This document shows positions 27,256 through 35,586 of a DNA stretch of 38,645 bases, piece by piece. Position 1 is the stretch's first letter; each line of letters begins with the position of its first letter. The stretch is taken from NCBI GenBank assembly GCA_030040425.1, contig JASHTS010000041.1, forward strand, positions 1-38,645, written 5' to 3'. Origin of the DNA: Acidobacteriaceae bacterium (GTDB taxonomy: Bacteria; Acidobacteriota; Terriglobia; Terriglobales; Acidobacteriaceae). The translations under genes and the position numbers were made by a program. Under the pieces are notes generated by a model. The model had not been told where the DNA came from and ran no database searches. It saw nothing but the letters and a program-made list of their open reading frames with translations.

Positions 27256-29466
27256 TTGACCCGTGCAGCCTCCTTCCTGTTTCCGGGTTCGCTTGGCCTG
27301 TGCCTTGCCTGTACCTGTCTTTGCGCGCAAACCACCTCAAAGCCGCTCACGGTAGAGGCCATCTACGGCCATGGATCGTTGATCGGCAGCCCGCCCGATG
27401 AGCTGACCTGGTCGCCGGATGGGAAGCTCCTCACCTATCTCGACGGCGGCGAGATGGTTGCGCTTGATCCGGCCACCGGCAAGTCCCACGTCCTTGTGAG
27501 CCGCGACAAGCTCTCTCCTTTGCTGACCGAAAGCGGAACGGAGCAGGACCGCGACCATCGCCGGCGCTATGGCGCGGCCAGTTATCAGTGGTCGCCGGAT
27601 TCAACGCACCTGCTGTTCGACTCCGACGGCCACATCTGGCTTTACGACCTGCACAATGGCGTGGGCGTGCAGATGGGTTATTCCGGCGCGGCTTCGGGCG
27701 ACGATCCGAAGTTTTCGCCTGACGGCTCGACCATCTCCTTCATTCGCGATCATGGCATCGCCGTCATCCGGCTCAAGGAACCGGACACGCCGACCGCGAT
27801 GATTGCGCCGGCGCCGAATCCGGCGACTCTTTGCGGGCAGGTCGATTGGGTGTACGAAGAAGAGCTGGACACGCGCAGCAACTACTTCTGGTCGCCGGAC
27901 TCAAAGAACATTGCATTCCTCGAAATGAATGAAGCGCAGGTGCCGGAGTACCCGCTCACGGACTGGATTCCCATTCACGCGTCGGTTGCCGAGCAGCGCT
28001 ATCCGCAGCCCGGCGACGCCAATCCGGGCGTGCGGGTGGGTGTGGTGAGCGCGCGCGGCGGGCGGGTGAGCTGGATCCATCTGCCGATCGAAGCCGGACA
28101 AGATTATGTGCCCCGCTTTGGATGGGTCAACGACAAGACGCTCTGGATCGAGACGCTCACGCGCGACCAGAAGCATCGCGATCTTTACTTTGGCGATCCC
28201 AGCACCGGCGATGCGCGACTGATGCTCGAAATCAAGGACGAAAAATTTCTGGATGAAAACTACAACATCAGCCTAGGCGATGGTTTCCTTGTCCTCACCG
28301 ACTGGAGCGACGGTCACAATCACCTCTATCTCTACAGCTACGACCAGCACCATCCCATGGATAAGAACGCGAGCCTGGTAAAGCAGCTCACCAGCGGCGA
28401 CTTCGAGGTGAGCGACGTCTATAGCGTCGATTTCGATCGCAAAGTTGTCGCTTACGCTTCCAACGAAGACAACGTGCTGGAGCAGCAGTTGTGGCAAGTG
28501 AGTTTTGATGGCGAGCGCAAGCGGTTGAGCAGCGGTGCGGGTTTTGACGAAGGCAACTTTGCGCCTGCGGGCACCGCGTTCATTGACATTCACTCCACGC
28601 GCATGGATCCGCCGGAAGACGATCTGTGCCAGGCTGCAGGCAAGTGCAGCGTCCTCTGGCGGACGCACGCCCTCGGCCCGTATGGATTGCGCGCGCCGGA
28701 TCAACTAGAGGTGAAGGCGCACGACGGAACAACTCTCTACGCCACGGTGCTGCTGCCGCAGGACGCCACAGCGCGGGCCAGCGTGCCGCTGATCGTGAAT
28801 CCTTACGGGGGCCCCGGGCCGCAGACCGTATCCAATCGCTGGAGCGACGCGCTGCTGTTCGACGAGTTGCTGGCCGAGCACGGATTCGCCGTGTTACACG
28901 CTGACAATCGCGGCACGGGCATGCGCGGACGCACGTTTGCGCAGGCCGCTTACCACAACTTCGGCCCCGTCCAGCTCGAGGACCAGCTCACCGTGGTGGA
29001 TGCAGTGGTGGCCAAATACCCGCAAATCGATCCCAGGCGCCTGGGCTGGTGGGGCTGGAGCTGGGGCGGAACTTTCACTCTCTACGCGATGTCGCACTCA
29101 GACCGCTTCAAGGCAGGCGTCGCCGTGGCGCCCGTGACCGACTGGCGTGACTACGACTCGATTTATACCGAGCGTTACATGGGACTGCCTGACCAGAATG
29201 CGGATGCATACCACGACGATTCCGTGGTGAATTCCGCCGCGAATCTCAAGGGAAGGCTCTTATTGGCGCATGGCACCGGTGACGACAATGTGCACATCGA
29301 AAACACGGTGCAGTTTGTGCAGAAGCTGATTGAAGCTGGCATTCCGTACGATCTCCAAATCTACCCGCGCAAAACGCACGCGATTGCCGGCCCCGATGTG
29401 CGGACGCACCTCTTTAAACGGATCCTGGCTCAATTTGAGACGTATTTAATGCCTGCTGGTAAATGA
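27256..29466 (+). CDS. Dipeptidyl peptidase IV-type serine peptidase (S9B)
   Basis: A 736-residue exported enzyme that removes X-Pro or X-Ala dipeptides from peptide N-termini. A signal peptide (ASFLFPGSLGLCLACTCLCAQ) leads into an eight-bladed beta-propeller (WSPDGKLLTYLDGG, WSPDSTHLLFDSDGHIWLYDL, FSPDGSTISFIRD). The propeller includes the N-terminus-binding motif VYEEEL. The alpha/beta hydrolase domain carries GWSWGG with Ser602, Asp676 in HGTGDDNVH, and His708 in RKTHAIAG. TTG 27256 is chosen over an upstream TTG because AGGAGGAA lies seven bases before it and would otherwise be inside the coding region. It stands alone on the plus strand, divergent from DUF2252, next to an M61 peptidase unit, suggesting peptide scavenging. 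Confidence 0.93.
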   Translation: MTRAASFLFPGSLGLCLACTCLCAQTTSKPLTVEAIYGHGSLIGSPPDELTWSPDGKLLTYLDGGEMVALDPATGKSHVLVSRDKLSPLLTESGTEQDRDHRRRYGAASYQWSPDSTHLLFDSDGHIWLYDLHNGVGVQMGYSGAASGDDPKFSPDGSTISFIRDHGIAVIRLKEPDTPTAMIAPAPNPATLCGQVDWVYEEELDTRSNYFWSPDSKNIAFLEMNEAQVPEYPLTDWIPIHASVAEQRYPQPGDANPGVRVGVVSARGGRVSWIHLPIEAGQDYVPRFGWVNDKTLWIETLTRDQKHRDLYFGDPSTGDARLMLEIKDEKFLDENYNISLGDGFLVLTDWSDGHNHLYLYSYDQHHPMDKNASLVKQLTSGDFEVSDVYSVDFDRKVVAYASNEDNVLEQQLWQVSFDGERKRLSSGAGFDEGNFAPAGTAFIDIHSTRMDPPEDDLCQAAGKCSVLWRTHALGPYGLRAPDQLEVKAHDGTTLYATVLLPQDATARASVPLIVNPYGGPGPQTVSNRWSDALLFDELLAEHGFAVLHADNRGTGMRGRTFAQAAYHNFGPVQLEDQLTVVDAVVAKYPQIDPRRLGWWGWSWGGTFTLYAMSHSDRFKAGVAVAPVTDWRDYDSIYTERYMGLPDQNADAYHDDSVVNSAANLKGRLLLAHGTGDDNVHIENTVQFVQKLIEAGIPYDLQIYPRKTHAIAGPDVRTHLFKRILAQFETYLMPAGK

Positions 29467-29497
29467 CCATCGGGCGATGCGCGCCTGAAAAGCGTGT

Positions 29498-29662
29498 TCA
29501 GACTTCGTGGCGCTTAAAGAGATCGTCTTTTTCGCGGCAGCCGCAGTCGGAGCACTCCAGGCAGCAAACCAGCAGCACGGCAACACCCACCGTAATCAGG
29601 ACGGCGAGGATGTTCCCGTTGACTCCGAGCCAGTGCATCAGGGTGCTCATGGTGAAGGCCAT
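29498..29662 (-). CDS. 54-residue Cys-rich membrane miniprotein
   Basis: The minus-strand frame from ATG 29662 encodes a short N-terminus (MAFTMSTLMHWLGVNGN), one hydrophobic helix (ILAVLITVGVAVLLV, ~18-32), then a cluster CCLECSDCGC and a charged tail (REKDDLFKRHEV). Six of the 20 residues after the helix are arranged as C-C-x2-C-x2-C-x-C. The clean split into helix, Cys cluster and charged tail suggests a real gene. ATG at the fifth codon (29650) is an alternative start; the ribosome site is weak for both. It is convergent with the DPP IV gene. The Cys pattern could bind a metal or be lipidated. No family is recognised. Confidence 0.6.
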   Translation of the reverse strand: MAFTMSTLMHWLGVNGNILAVLITVGVAVLLVCCLECSDCGCREKDDLFKRHEV

Positions 29663-29869
29663 TTCCGAGGTGATTCGATTTCCATCATAACCGGAATTTC
29701 TGCAAACTTACCTCATTACGTTTGACGCAAGGGGCATTGTACTGGTTGATCGGCGTTGATTCCACTCATTTTCTTCAGACGAAACGGCAAACATAGACCG
29801 AAGATCGGCGGAAGATATTTTTCATCCTCTCGAGGGAATTTTCAGGAATCCGAACAGGGTGGCACTGCT

Positions 29870-31432
29870 CTAGGGGGTAACCTGAAATCCTTCAACGGCT
29901 AAATAGCCTGTACCCCGGTTCACGAGGCGCAGGCTATGCGCGGCCGGGTGCAGATCGGCAGCCGCAAAAACTTGCACACCCGAGATTCTGGGAAAAGTTG
30001 GCATGCGCACTTCGATTGCCGAGGCGAGCCGCCCGTCGAGATAGATATCAGCCGCGCCGAACTCCGGACCCTTTTCACCGAAGAGCGCCACGCCCGTTCC
30101 ATGGAACGGCAGCTCCACCGCTGCGCCCGCAGCGCCGGTGTAGCGCGTGCGCGCCTTGAGGCTCGGCAGAGCATCGCTGCCCGCGTGCCATGCGCCGGTG
30201 TATACCACAGCGGGATCATCGGCGGGAATGCTGACCGGCGAAGGCAACAGCCGCGTGTCGAGGATGAGTGGGATCTCCCACATTTTGTAAAGCCCTTCGG
30301 GAATGTCCTCAAATGGACAGCCGGAGGTAAACATCGAAATCCTCACGTTGGAGCCCATGCGTTTCTGGAAGCGCGCGCAGAGACTTGGTCCATACATGTG
30401 ACCGGCGGAGAGAAAGCTGTCGTCGAATGAATCTATGCGTGTCCATGGTCCCCAGGGATGTTCGGCTTGAAGGAAGTCATAGCGCATGCGCGCCGGCTCA
30501 AACCATTTGGTGAGCCTCTCGGTGTTGTACCAGGCGATAAGGAGATAGAGGTTGAGTGCGGCAATAAAGCAGATGGGACCCTGGCCGCAGTGCGCCGGCG
30601 CGGAGAAGATCGGCGCGGCTTCGGCAATGGACGCAGACCAGCTTTCTTCCCGCACGCCATCGCCTCCCGCATAGTAACTCCAGTCTGCACTTGAGAGTGC
30701 GGAGAGCTTGCTGCGTTCGACGCGGCCAAGGTTATACGCGTCACCGTCGTTCCAGAAGCCGTTGGTCGAGGAGGCATAGACGAAGCGATCCGCGCCGTCG
30801 CGCGCAACTGCGCCGCCGTTCTGTCCGTAGTGCACGAAGAATGGCGCGCCGAATGCGGGTCCAGAAGCAGATGCAGGCCACATGGGCCGGATGTAGCTTT
30901 CCTCTGCGCTGCGCGTCCAGGTCAATCCGCGATCCGTAGATTTGATCAGGCTCGAGTTCACAGCGGTCTGCCGCATCAGCGGGTCGCCGCTCTCGCTGCC
31001 ATAGGTGTTGCGCGAGACAAAAGCATAGAACACGCCGTCAATGCACTCCTGTCCGCAAGCCTTCCAGGTGGCGCCGTCCGCACGCTTCTCGCCGCCCTTG
31101 CCGTATTCGTCCATGCTGTTCACCTGCGCGCCGGCGAGCGCGTCTATACTGTCGCCGACGAGCCGGTTGAACGCGAGATTGCGCCCGCGCCCCTTTGGCC
31201 CGAAGCCGCGCCCGTCGCAGTTGAAGGCATAGAGATTGCCGTCGTCGGCCCAGAAGGGATCCCACGTGTCGCCATTCGAGTCATCCCACTTGTGAATGCT
31301 GTTGAGATCGGGAAAGACACGCGCGACGTGCGCGGATTCTTCCGTGCGGCCGAAAGCGAGATGGTTGGGCGTCGACAGCACGACCCCGGTGGCGACCGCG
31401 TTTTTGAGAAACGACCGGCGGGAATGATGCAT
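29870..31432 (-). CDS. Tat-exported DUF4185-like (beta-propeller) protein
   Basis: A 520-residue protein with a twin-arginine signal at 1-28 (SRRSFLKNAVATGVVLSTPNHLAFG). The body resembles DUF4185/sialidase-like five-bladed propellers: 'NGDTWDPFWADDGNLYAFNCDGRGFG', 'GVFYAFVSRNTYG', 'SSLIKSTDRGLTWTRSAEE', 'DRFVYASSTNGFWNDGDAYNLGRVERSKL' and 'YDFLQAEHPWGPWTRIDSF'. Residues ~395-520 form a C-terminal beta-sandwich that resembles carbohydrate-binding modules (VVYTGAWHAGSDALPSLKARTRYTG, VALFGEKGPEFGAADIYLDGRLA). The combination suggests a glycan-related surface or periplasmic role, but no catalytic residues can be assigned. The start at ATG 31432 is supported by the Tat motif directly after it; the ribosome site is weak. 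Confidence 0.75.
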   Translation of the reverse strand: MHHSRRSFLKNAVATGVVLSTPNHLAFGRTEESAHVARVFPDLNSIHKWDDSNGDTWDPFWADDGNLYAFNCDGRGFGPKGRGRNLAFNRLVGDSIDALAGAQVNSMDEYGKGGEKRADGATWKACGQECIDGVFYAFVSRNTYGSESGDPLMRQTAVNSSLIKSTDRGLTWTRSAEESYIRPMWPASASGPAFGAPFFVHYGQNGGAVARDGADRFVYASSTNGFWNDGDAYNLGRVERSKLSALSSADWSYYAGGDGVREESWSASIAEAAPIFSAPAHCGQGPICFIAALNLYLLIAWYNTERLTKWFEPARMRYDFLQAEHPWGPWTRIDSFDDSFLSAGHMYGPSLCARFQKRMGSNVRISMFTSGCPFEDIPEGLYKMWEIPLILDTRLLPSPVSIPADDPAVVYTGAWHAGSDALPSLKARTRYTGAAGAAVELPFHGTGVALFGEKGPEFGAADIYLDGRLASAIEVRMPTFPRISGVQVFAAADLHPAAHSLRLVNRGTGYLAVEGFQVTP

Positions 31433-31679
31433 GATGGGAATTCATTCTAGAACGTTCACGGCGCAGCTACGCCAGGAGAGGATGGCCGGTTTGAAAGCAT
31501 GTGTCTCCATGCGCGCGAAACGTGACCTCCCCGAGAAAATGTGCGGCTTCTGATCGAGTTGGAGGGGCACACTGCGAAGAGTCAAGGCTCGAGCTGCACG
31601 CTAAGGCCGGCTCCAAAGGTGCGAATGGGGCTTTTAGTCCCCGCGATGCGCGCGGGATCTGGCTGATTGCCCGTGAGGC

Positions 31680-33212
31680 TTACTGCTGCGCCTGCTGAGG
31701 TGGGTGCTCCACGCTGTAGGGGCCGGGGAGGATGGGCGCAGAGGGCTTCTGCGCTTGCTCGGGCGAGTCGGTCACATTCGTGCGCTTTGAATAAATACGG
31801 AACTGGACTACGAGATCGAGCAGCACGGGCACGGGTTTGCCGTCTTTCATGGCCGGCGCGAACTGTGCCTTGCGGATGCCGTCAACGGCGCTCTCGTCCA
31901 GGCCGAAGCCGATGGGACGGGCGACGGCGATCTCGGCGGGTTTGCCGTCAGGGCCGATCACGGCATGGTACAGAGCCATGCCGGCCACTCCGGCCGACTG
32001 CGCGAACTCGTTGGAGGCCGGCTCGAAGGTGGTGAGCAGGCGCGCCTTGGTGTCGACCGTGTTCTGGCGCAGAACTCCCGGGTCGGTGGGGCGGAAATCA
32101 GTGTGAGCAGCGGCGGCCTGGTAGTAGAGCTTCCAGAAGTCGGGCATGGCGGACAGCATGCGCTCGTCGAGGCCGACGGAGAAGACATTATTGAGGGCGT
32201 CTTTGAGGACCTGGGCGGCATGTGCGGGCGAGGTGGTGGCAGTGACACTGTTGGGATCAGCCGGACGCTCCTCGGGCGAGGCCGAGGCGATCTCCTTCTG
32301 CGCTTCGTCAGTGTCGGGCTCCTCGGGCTGGGCGCTGGACGAAGCCGACGCATTTTCTGGTGAAGCCGGCGATGCGGGCTGCGCGGTGGGGGCATTGTCT
32401 GCCGTTGCCGATGCTGCGGATGCGTTTTCCGAACCAGAGCCGCCGGCGGTTGGCGCTGGCTGCGCGCTCGCGGCCGGTGCGCCTTTTACGGGAGCGGCAT
32501 TGGCTGCGGTTTCGAGCTTCCTGCCTTTTTCCTTTTTCTCTTTTGGCTTGACCACGAGTTCGCGGTCGATGGTGATCTTCACCAGCTTTTTCTTCGGCGT
32601 AATGCGCACGCGGTCGACGGCCTTGGTGGGATCTTCATAGGGCAGCGCGCCGAGGAAATGCAGCCCGTAGCGCGCGCCCTCGAGTTCGAGCTTATGTCTG
32701 GTGAGGCGAACCTTGTCGATTTCGATGCCGCAAAGCGTGTAGGAGCCCTGCGCCGAGTGGCCGATGAGCTTGCCGTGCTCGTTGAAGGTGAGCGAGTCGT
32801 CAAGAAAGCCGCCCCGCAGATAGAGCTCCTTGCCCACCAGCATTTGCTTGACATCTTCTTCGGTGATGCCCTGCTCAGCCGGCTTGGCAGACGCGGCGGA
32901 TGCACCTGATGCGGCCGCGGGCGGGTTTGTTGGAGCCGGACTCGCTGGAGTCTGCGCAGAGGCCGGCGTTTGCCGTGCGGACGGCTCTGCGGATGAGGGC
33001 GGTTGCTGCTGATCGGTCGCAGCCGGCGCCGATGGCCGTGCAGGCGCGGGCGGCGGAGGTGCATCCTGCTGCGCGAAGGCGGCGATCCCAAACACGAGGG
33101 CGAGCGCGATGGGTGCGGCTGCGGCAAGGGCGCGGACCGCGATTCGAGACGCGGGGGCAGGCGCGGAGGTAAGCGCAAACCTGGGACGAGGTCTGGACGA
33201 GGCTGAAGGCAT
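31680..33212 (-). CDS. TonB C-terminal-domain (energy transducer-like) protein with Pro/Ala-rich linkers
   Basis: A 510-residue protein. A hydrophobic segment at ~24-46 (AVRALAAAAPIALALVFGIAAFA) is a signal or anchor. A Pro/Ala/Gln-rich linker follows (~47-105), then a folded middle part (~115-215, GITEEDVKQMLVGKELYLRGGFLDDSLTFNEHGKLIGHSAQGSYTL). A second low-complexity Ala/Ser/Pro stretch (~225-320) comes next. The C-terminus (~370-485) holds a TonB_C-like domain: 'GVAGMALYHAVIGPDGKPAEIAVARPIGFGLDESAVDGIRKAQFAPAMKDGKPVPVLLDLVVQFRI'. The domain normally contacts TonB boxes of outer-membrane receptors. The frame is open to 33269; I prefer ATG 33212 because the signal sequence follows closely. 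It lies 157 bases after the trmJ-like gene. Confidence 0.8.
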   Translation of the reverse strand: MPSASSRPRPRFALTSAPAPASRIAVRALAAAAPIALALVFGIAAFAQQDAPPPPAPARPSAPAATDQQQPPSSAEPSARQTPASAQTPASPAPTNPPAAASGASAASAKPAEQGITEEDVKQMLVGKELYLRGGFLDDSLTFNEHGKLIGHSAQGSYTLCGIEIDKVRLTRHKLELEGARYGLHFLGALPYEDPTKAVDRVRITPKKKLVKITIDRELVVKPKEKKEKGRKLETAANAAPVKGAPAASAQPAPTAGGSGSENASAASATADNAPTAQPASPASPENASASSSAQPEEPDTDEAQKEIASASPEERPADPNSVTATTSPAHAAQVLKDALNNVFSVGLDERMLSAMPDFWKLYYQAAAAHTDFRPTDPGVLRQNTVDTKARLLTTFEPASNEFAQSAGVAGMALYHAVIGPDGKPAEIAVARPIGFGLDESAVDGIRKAQFAPAMKDGKPVPVLLDLVVQFRIYSKRTNVTDSPEQAQKPSAPILPGPYSVEHPPQQAQQ

Positions 33213-33309
33213 GTGGGGGAGCCCCTGAGCGCCAATGTAGCAGGAATTTGCCGGCTGTGCGCAAACCATTGCGGGGTTTCCCTAACACTTTCCGGTACTT
33301 ACGAGGTAA

Positions 33310-33338
33310 CCCGGAATGGGAAGGTGCTCCATTCCGGG
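33310..33338. other. Perfect 10-bp inverted repeat between two minus-strand genes
   Basis: CCCGGAATGG and CCATTCCGGG flank a 9-base loop. The hairpin lies 32 bases after the TrmJ-type gene on the minus strand. No T-run follows on that strand, so it is not a classic terminator. It may instead stabilise or process the transcript. Confidence 0.5.
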
Positions 33339-33369
33339 ACCCGGTGTCGAGCCACCGCGCATCGGCCGG

Positions 33370-34149
33370 TTATGGCCGAGCCTTGCGGCCGAATCGATGA
33401 CGAACGCGGTGGAAGAAGCCGAGGGCTCGGCGCGCGTCGGGTGCAGAGAGCGCGAGACGCCGGAGCAGCAGGCGCAGATCGTGGCGGTTGGCCTCGCGCA
33501 TCGCGGGTGGCGAATAGCGTGCGGCCAGCATGACCTGGTCGATGACGTCGGCGAGACGGTCGAGCTCGGACGAGGTTGCGGCGGGCGGATTCTCTGACGA
33601 CTCGTTGGAGGCGCGGCCGGATTCTTCCTCATTTAAAAGTTCGGACGCGGAGAGGCGGTGGGCGAGATCGTAAAGGCAAACGGCGACGGCCTGGCCGAGA
33701 TTCATCGAGGGCTGGCTCGGGTGCGTGGGGATCTGGACCAGGGCGTGACAGTACGAGAGATCTTCGCGGGTGAGACCGCGTTTTTCGGGGCCGAAGAGGA
33801 GGGCGATGCGCCCGCCGCGGCTCAGTTCTTCCTGGACGAGCGGGGCGAGCGCAGTCAGCAAAACCGCGGGCTGCTCCGGCTTGCGGCGTGTGAGCATGCC
33901 GGTGCCGAGTACGAGCGTTGCCGGGGCAATTGCTGTTTGCAAGGACTCAGTCACTTTTGCAGATTGGAGAAGTTTCTCCGCGCCAATCGCGGAGCGAGCC
34001 TCGCGCCAGTGCGGCTCGTAGGGTGCGACGACGGACAGGCGCGTGAAGCCGAAGTTGGCCATGGCGCGCGCCGCGGCGCCGATGTTGAGCGGGTTGCGCG
34101 GGGAGACGAGGACGATGTCGATTGAATCGAGATGGGATGAGAAGGACAA
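33370..34149 (-). CDS. trmJ: TrmJ-type RNA 2'-O-methyltransferase (SPOUT family)
   Basis: A 259-residue SPOUT-fold enzyme that methylates ribose, in TrmJ at position 32 of tRNAs, using S-adenosylmethionine. It opens with 'IDIVLVSPRNPLNIGAAARAMANFGFTRLSVV'. The SAM-knot motifs follow: 'LVLGTGML', 'RIALLFGPEKRGLTREDLSYCHALVQIPTHPSQPSMNLGQAVAVCLYDL'. The N-G-A-A-A-R, FGPE-x-GL and PS-x-NL-x-QAV blocks are all present. The C-terminal ~80 residues include the helical tail (DQVMLAARYSPPAMREANRHDLRLLLRRL) seen in TrmJ. The start is TTG 34149, just before the conserved block, with no strong ribosome site. It is divergent from mtnB with a 51-base gap, so the promoters overlap. Confidence 0.88.
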   Translation of the reverse strand: MSFSSHLDSIDIVLVSPRNPLNIGAAARAMANFGFTRLSVVAPYEPHWREARSAIGAEKLLQSAKVTESLQTAIAPATLVLGTGMLTRRKPEQPAVLLTALAPLVQEELSRGGRIALLFGPEKRGLTREDLSYCHALVQIPTHPSQPSMNLGQAVAVCLYDLAHRLSASELLNEEESGRASNESSENPPAATSSELDRLADVIDQVMLAARYSPPAMREANRHDLRLLLRRLALSAPDARRALGFFHRVRHRFGRKARP

Positions 34150-34200
34150 GGCTTCATTCTAGAGCGGAGTGGGTGCGGAGTTGGTACACTGCGAGGACGG

Positions 34201-34896
34201 ATGAGCGAGCCGGTGCAAGGAACAGACCCCGCGCAGCCTGCGGGCGAAGGGTCTTCCAGCGTGGAGATCGATGCTCTGTGCGCGACGGCGCGGTGGTGCT
34301 ATGCGCGCGGATGGGTTCCCGCGACGAGCGGGAACTTCAGCGTGCGGCCATTTATGAATTCTTCCGCACGGGTACTGGTTACGCCTTCTGGCCTGGATAA
34401 GGGCACACTGCAGCCCGGCGATCTGATCGAGATCGATGGCCAGGGCCAAGTGGTTGCGGGCACAGGCAAGCCTTCGGCCGAGACAGCGCTGCATCTGGTT
34501 CTTTACGGCGCACGTCCCCAGGCGCGGGCGATCCTCCACGTGCACTCGGTGTGGAACACGCTGCTCAGCGGGCATTATGCTGCCGGCGGATTCGTGCCCC
34601 TTGAGGGGTACGAGATCTTGAAAGGCCTGAGCGGCGTGACCACACACGCCCATCTCGAGCGCGTGCCGGTGCTCGAGAATACCCAGGACTATGCGGTCCT
34701 GGCTCAGAAGATGCAGGCGGCGCTCGAGGAGAATCCCACCGCGCATGGCGTGCTGTTGAGCCGGCACGGGCTTTATACTTGGGGGCAATCGGTGGCCGAG
34801 GCGCGTCGGCATCTCGAGGCGCTCGAATTCCTGTTTGAAATCGAGGGCCGGCGGCTGCTGAGCCGTTCCGCGATCGAGCCGGACTTTCTGCCGTGA
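34201..34896 (+). CDS. mtnB: Methylthioribulose-1-phosphate dehydratase
   Basis: Dehydrates 5-methylthioribulose-1-phosphate to 2,3-diketo-5-methylthiopentyl-1-phosphate in methionine salvage. The 231-residue class II aldolase-fold protein has 'CYARGWVPATSGNFSVR', 'VLVTPSGLDKG', 'KPSAETALHLVLY' with a probable catalytic Glu at 94, the zinc ligands HVH at 113-115, 'VPLEGYEILKGL' and 'LLSRHGLYTWG' with H189. This is the MtnB pattern rather than fuculose aldolase. It is the first gene of a unit with mtnD and mtnC. GAGGACGG lies right before the ATG. Confidence 0.92.
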   Translation: MSEPVQGTDPAQPAGEGSSSVEIDALCATARWCYARGWVPATSGNFSVRPFMNSSARVLVTPSGLDKGTLQPGDLIEIDGQGQVVAGTGKPSAETALHLVLYGARPQARAILHVHSVWNTLLSGHYAAGGFVPLEGYEILKGLSGVTTHAHLERVPVLENTQDYAVLAQKMQAALEENPTAHGVLLSRHGLYTWGQSVAEARRHLEALEFLFEIEGRRLLSRSAIEPDFLP

Positions 34897-35004
34897 GCGC
34901 GCGGCCTCTGTGCTTGCACTTTCCCAAGTCTAATCCGCCGCAGCGGACGATACCTGGGGCAGCCGGTTTTGGCGCGGCGGCTGAGAGCGAGTGGGGGTAG
35001 AGCA

Positions 35005-35586
35005 ATGGCGGTGCTCCGTATTCCGGATACAGGTGAGAAGATTACGGTCGAAGCCGACATTCGCGCGGCGCTCGGCCGAGTGGGCATTGACTACGAGCGT
35101 TGGAGTTTGGATCGCGTGCCGGCCGATTGTTCCGCGGAGGATGTCTTGCGTGCGTATGGCTCGGAGATTGAGGGGATGAAGCAGCGCGGCGGTTACGTGA
35201 CCGCAGACGTGATCGATGTGACGCCCGAAACGCCAAACCTCGAGGCGATGCTGGCGCGCTTCGACAAGGAGCACACACACTCTGAGGACGAGGTGCGCTT
35301 TATTCTTGCGGGGCGCGGCATTTTTTTCCTGCATCTGGAAAAGAAGGTCTACTCGGTCGAAGTGGGGCCGGGCGACATGCTGCGCGTGCCGCGGGAAACC
35401 ACGCACTGGTTCACGCTCTGTGAAGACCGCAGGATCCGCGCCATCCGCTGGTTCCAGGACACAACCGGCTGGACGCCGCATTACACCGGCTCCGGTGTCG
35501 ACCAAGGCTACCAGCCTCTGTGCTTCGGTCCGGCATATCTGGGGCCGCGAGTCGAATCCGCAATTAAGCTCAACCGAAATGCATGA
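35005..35586 (+). CDS. mtnD: Acireductone dioxygenase
   Basis: Oxidises the acireductone of methionine salvage to the keto acid precursor of methionine plus formate (Fe form), or off-pathway with Ni. The 193-residue cupin has metal ligands H90 and H92 in 'KEHTHSEDEVRFIL', E96 and H134 in 'VPRETTHWF', the usual family set. The open frame reaches 34969, but ATG 35005 gives the standard start (MAVLRIPDTGEK). The downstream mtnC start overlaps its stop as ATGA (35583-35586), which implies translational coupling. It lies 108 bases after mtnB. Confidence 0.93.
   Translation: MAVLRIPDTGEKITVEADIRAALGRVGIDYERWSLDRVPADCSAEDVLRAYGSEIEGMKQRGGYVTADVIDVTPETPNLEAMLARFDKEHTHSEDEVRFILAGRGIFFLHLEKKVYSVEVGPGDMLRVPRETTHWFTLCEDRRIRAIRWFQDTTGWTPHYTGSGVDQGYQPLCFGPAYLGPRVESAIKLNRNA

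Noticed and set aside
31501-31698. Small plus-strand open frame between the DUF4185-like and TonB-C genes
   Set aside because: No ribosome site or recognisable text; it overlaps the 3' end of the TonB-C gene on the other strand.
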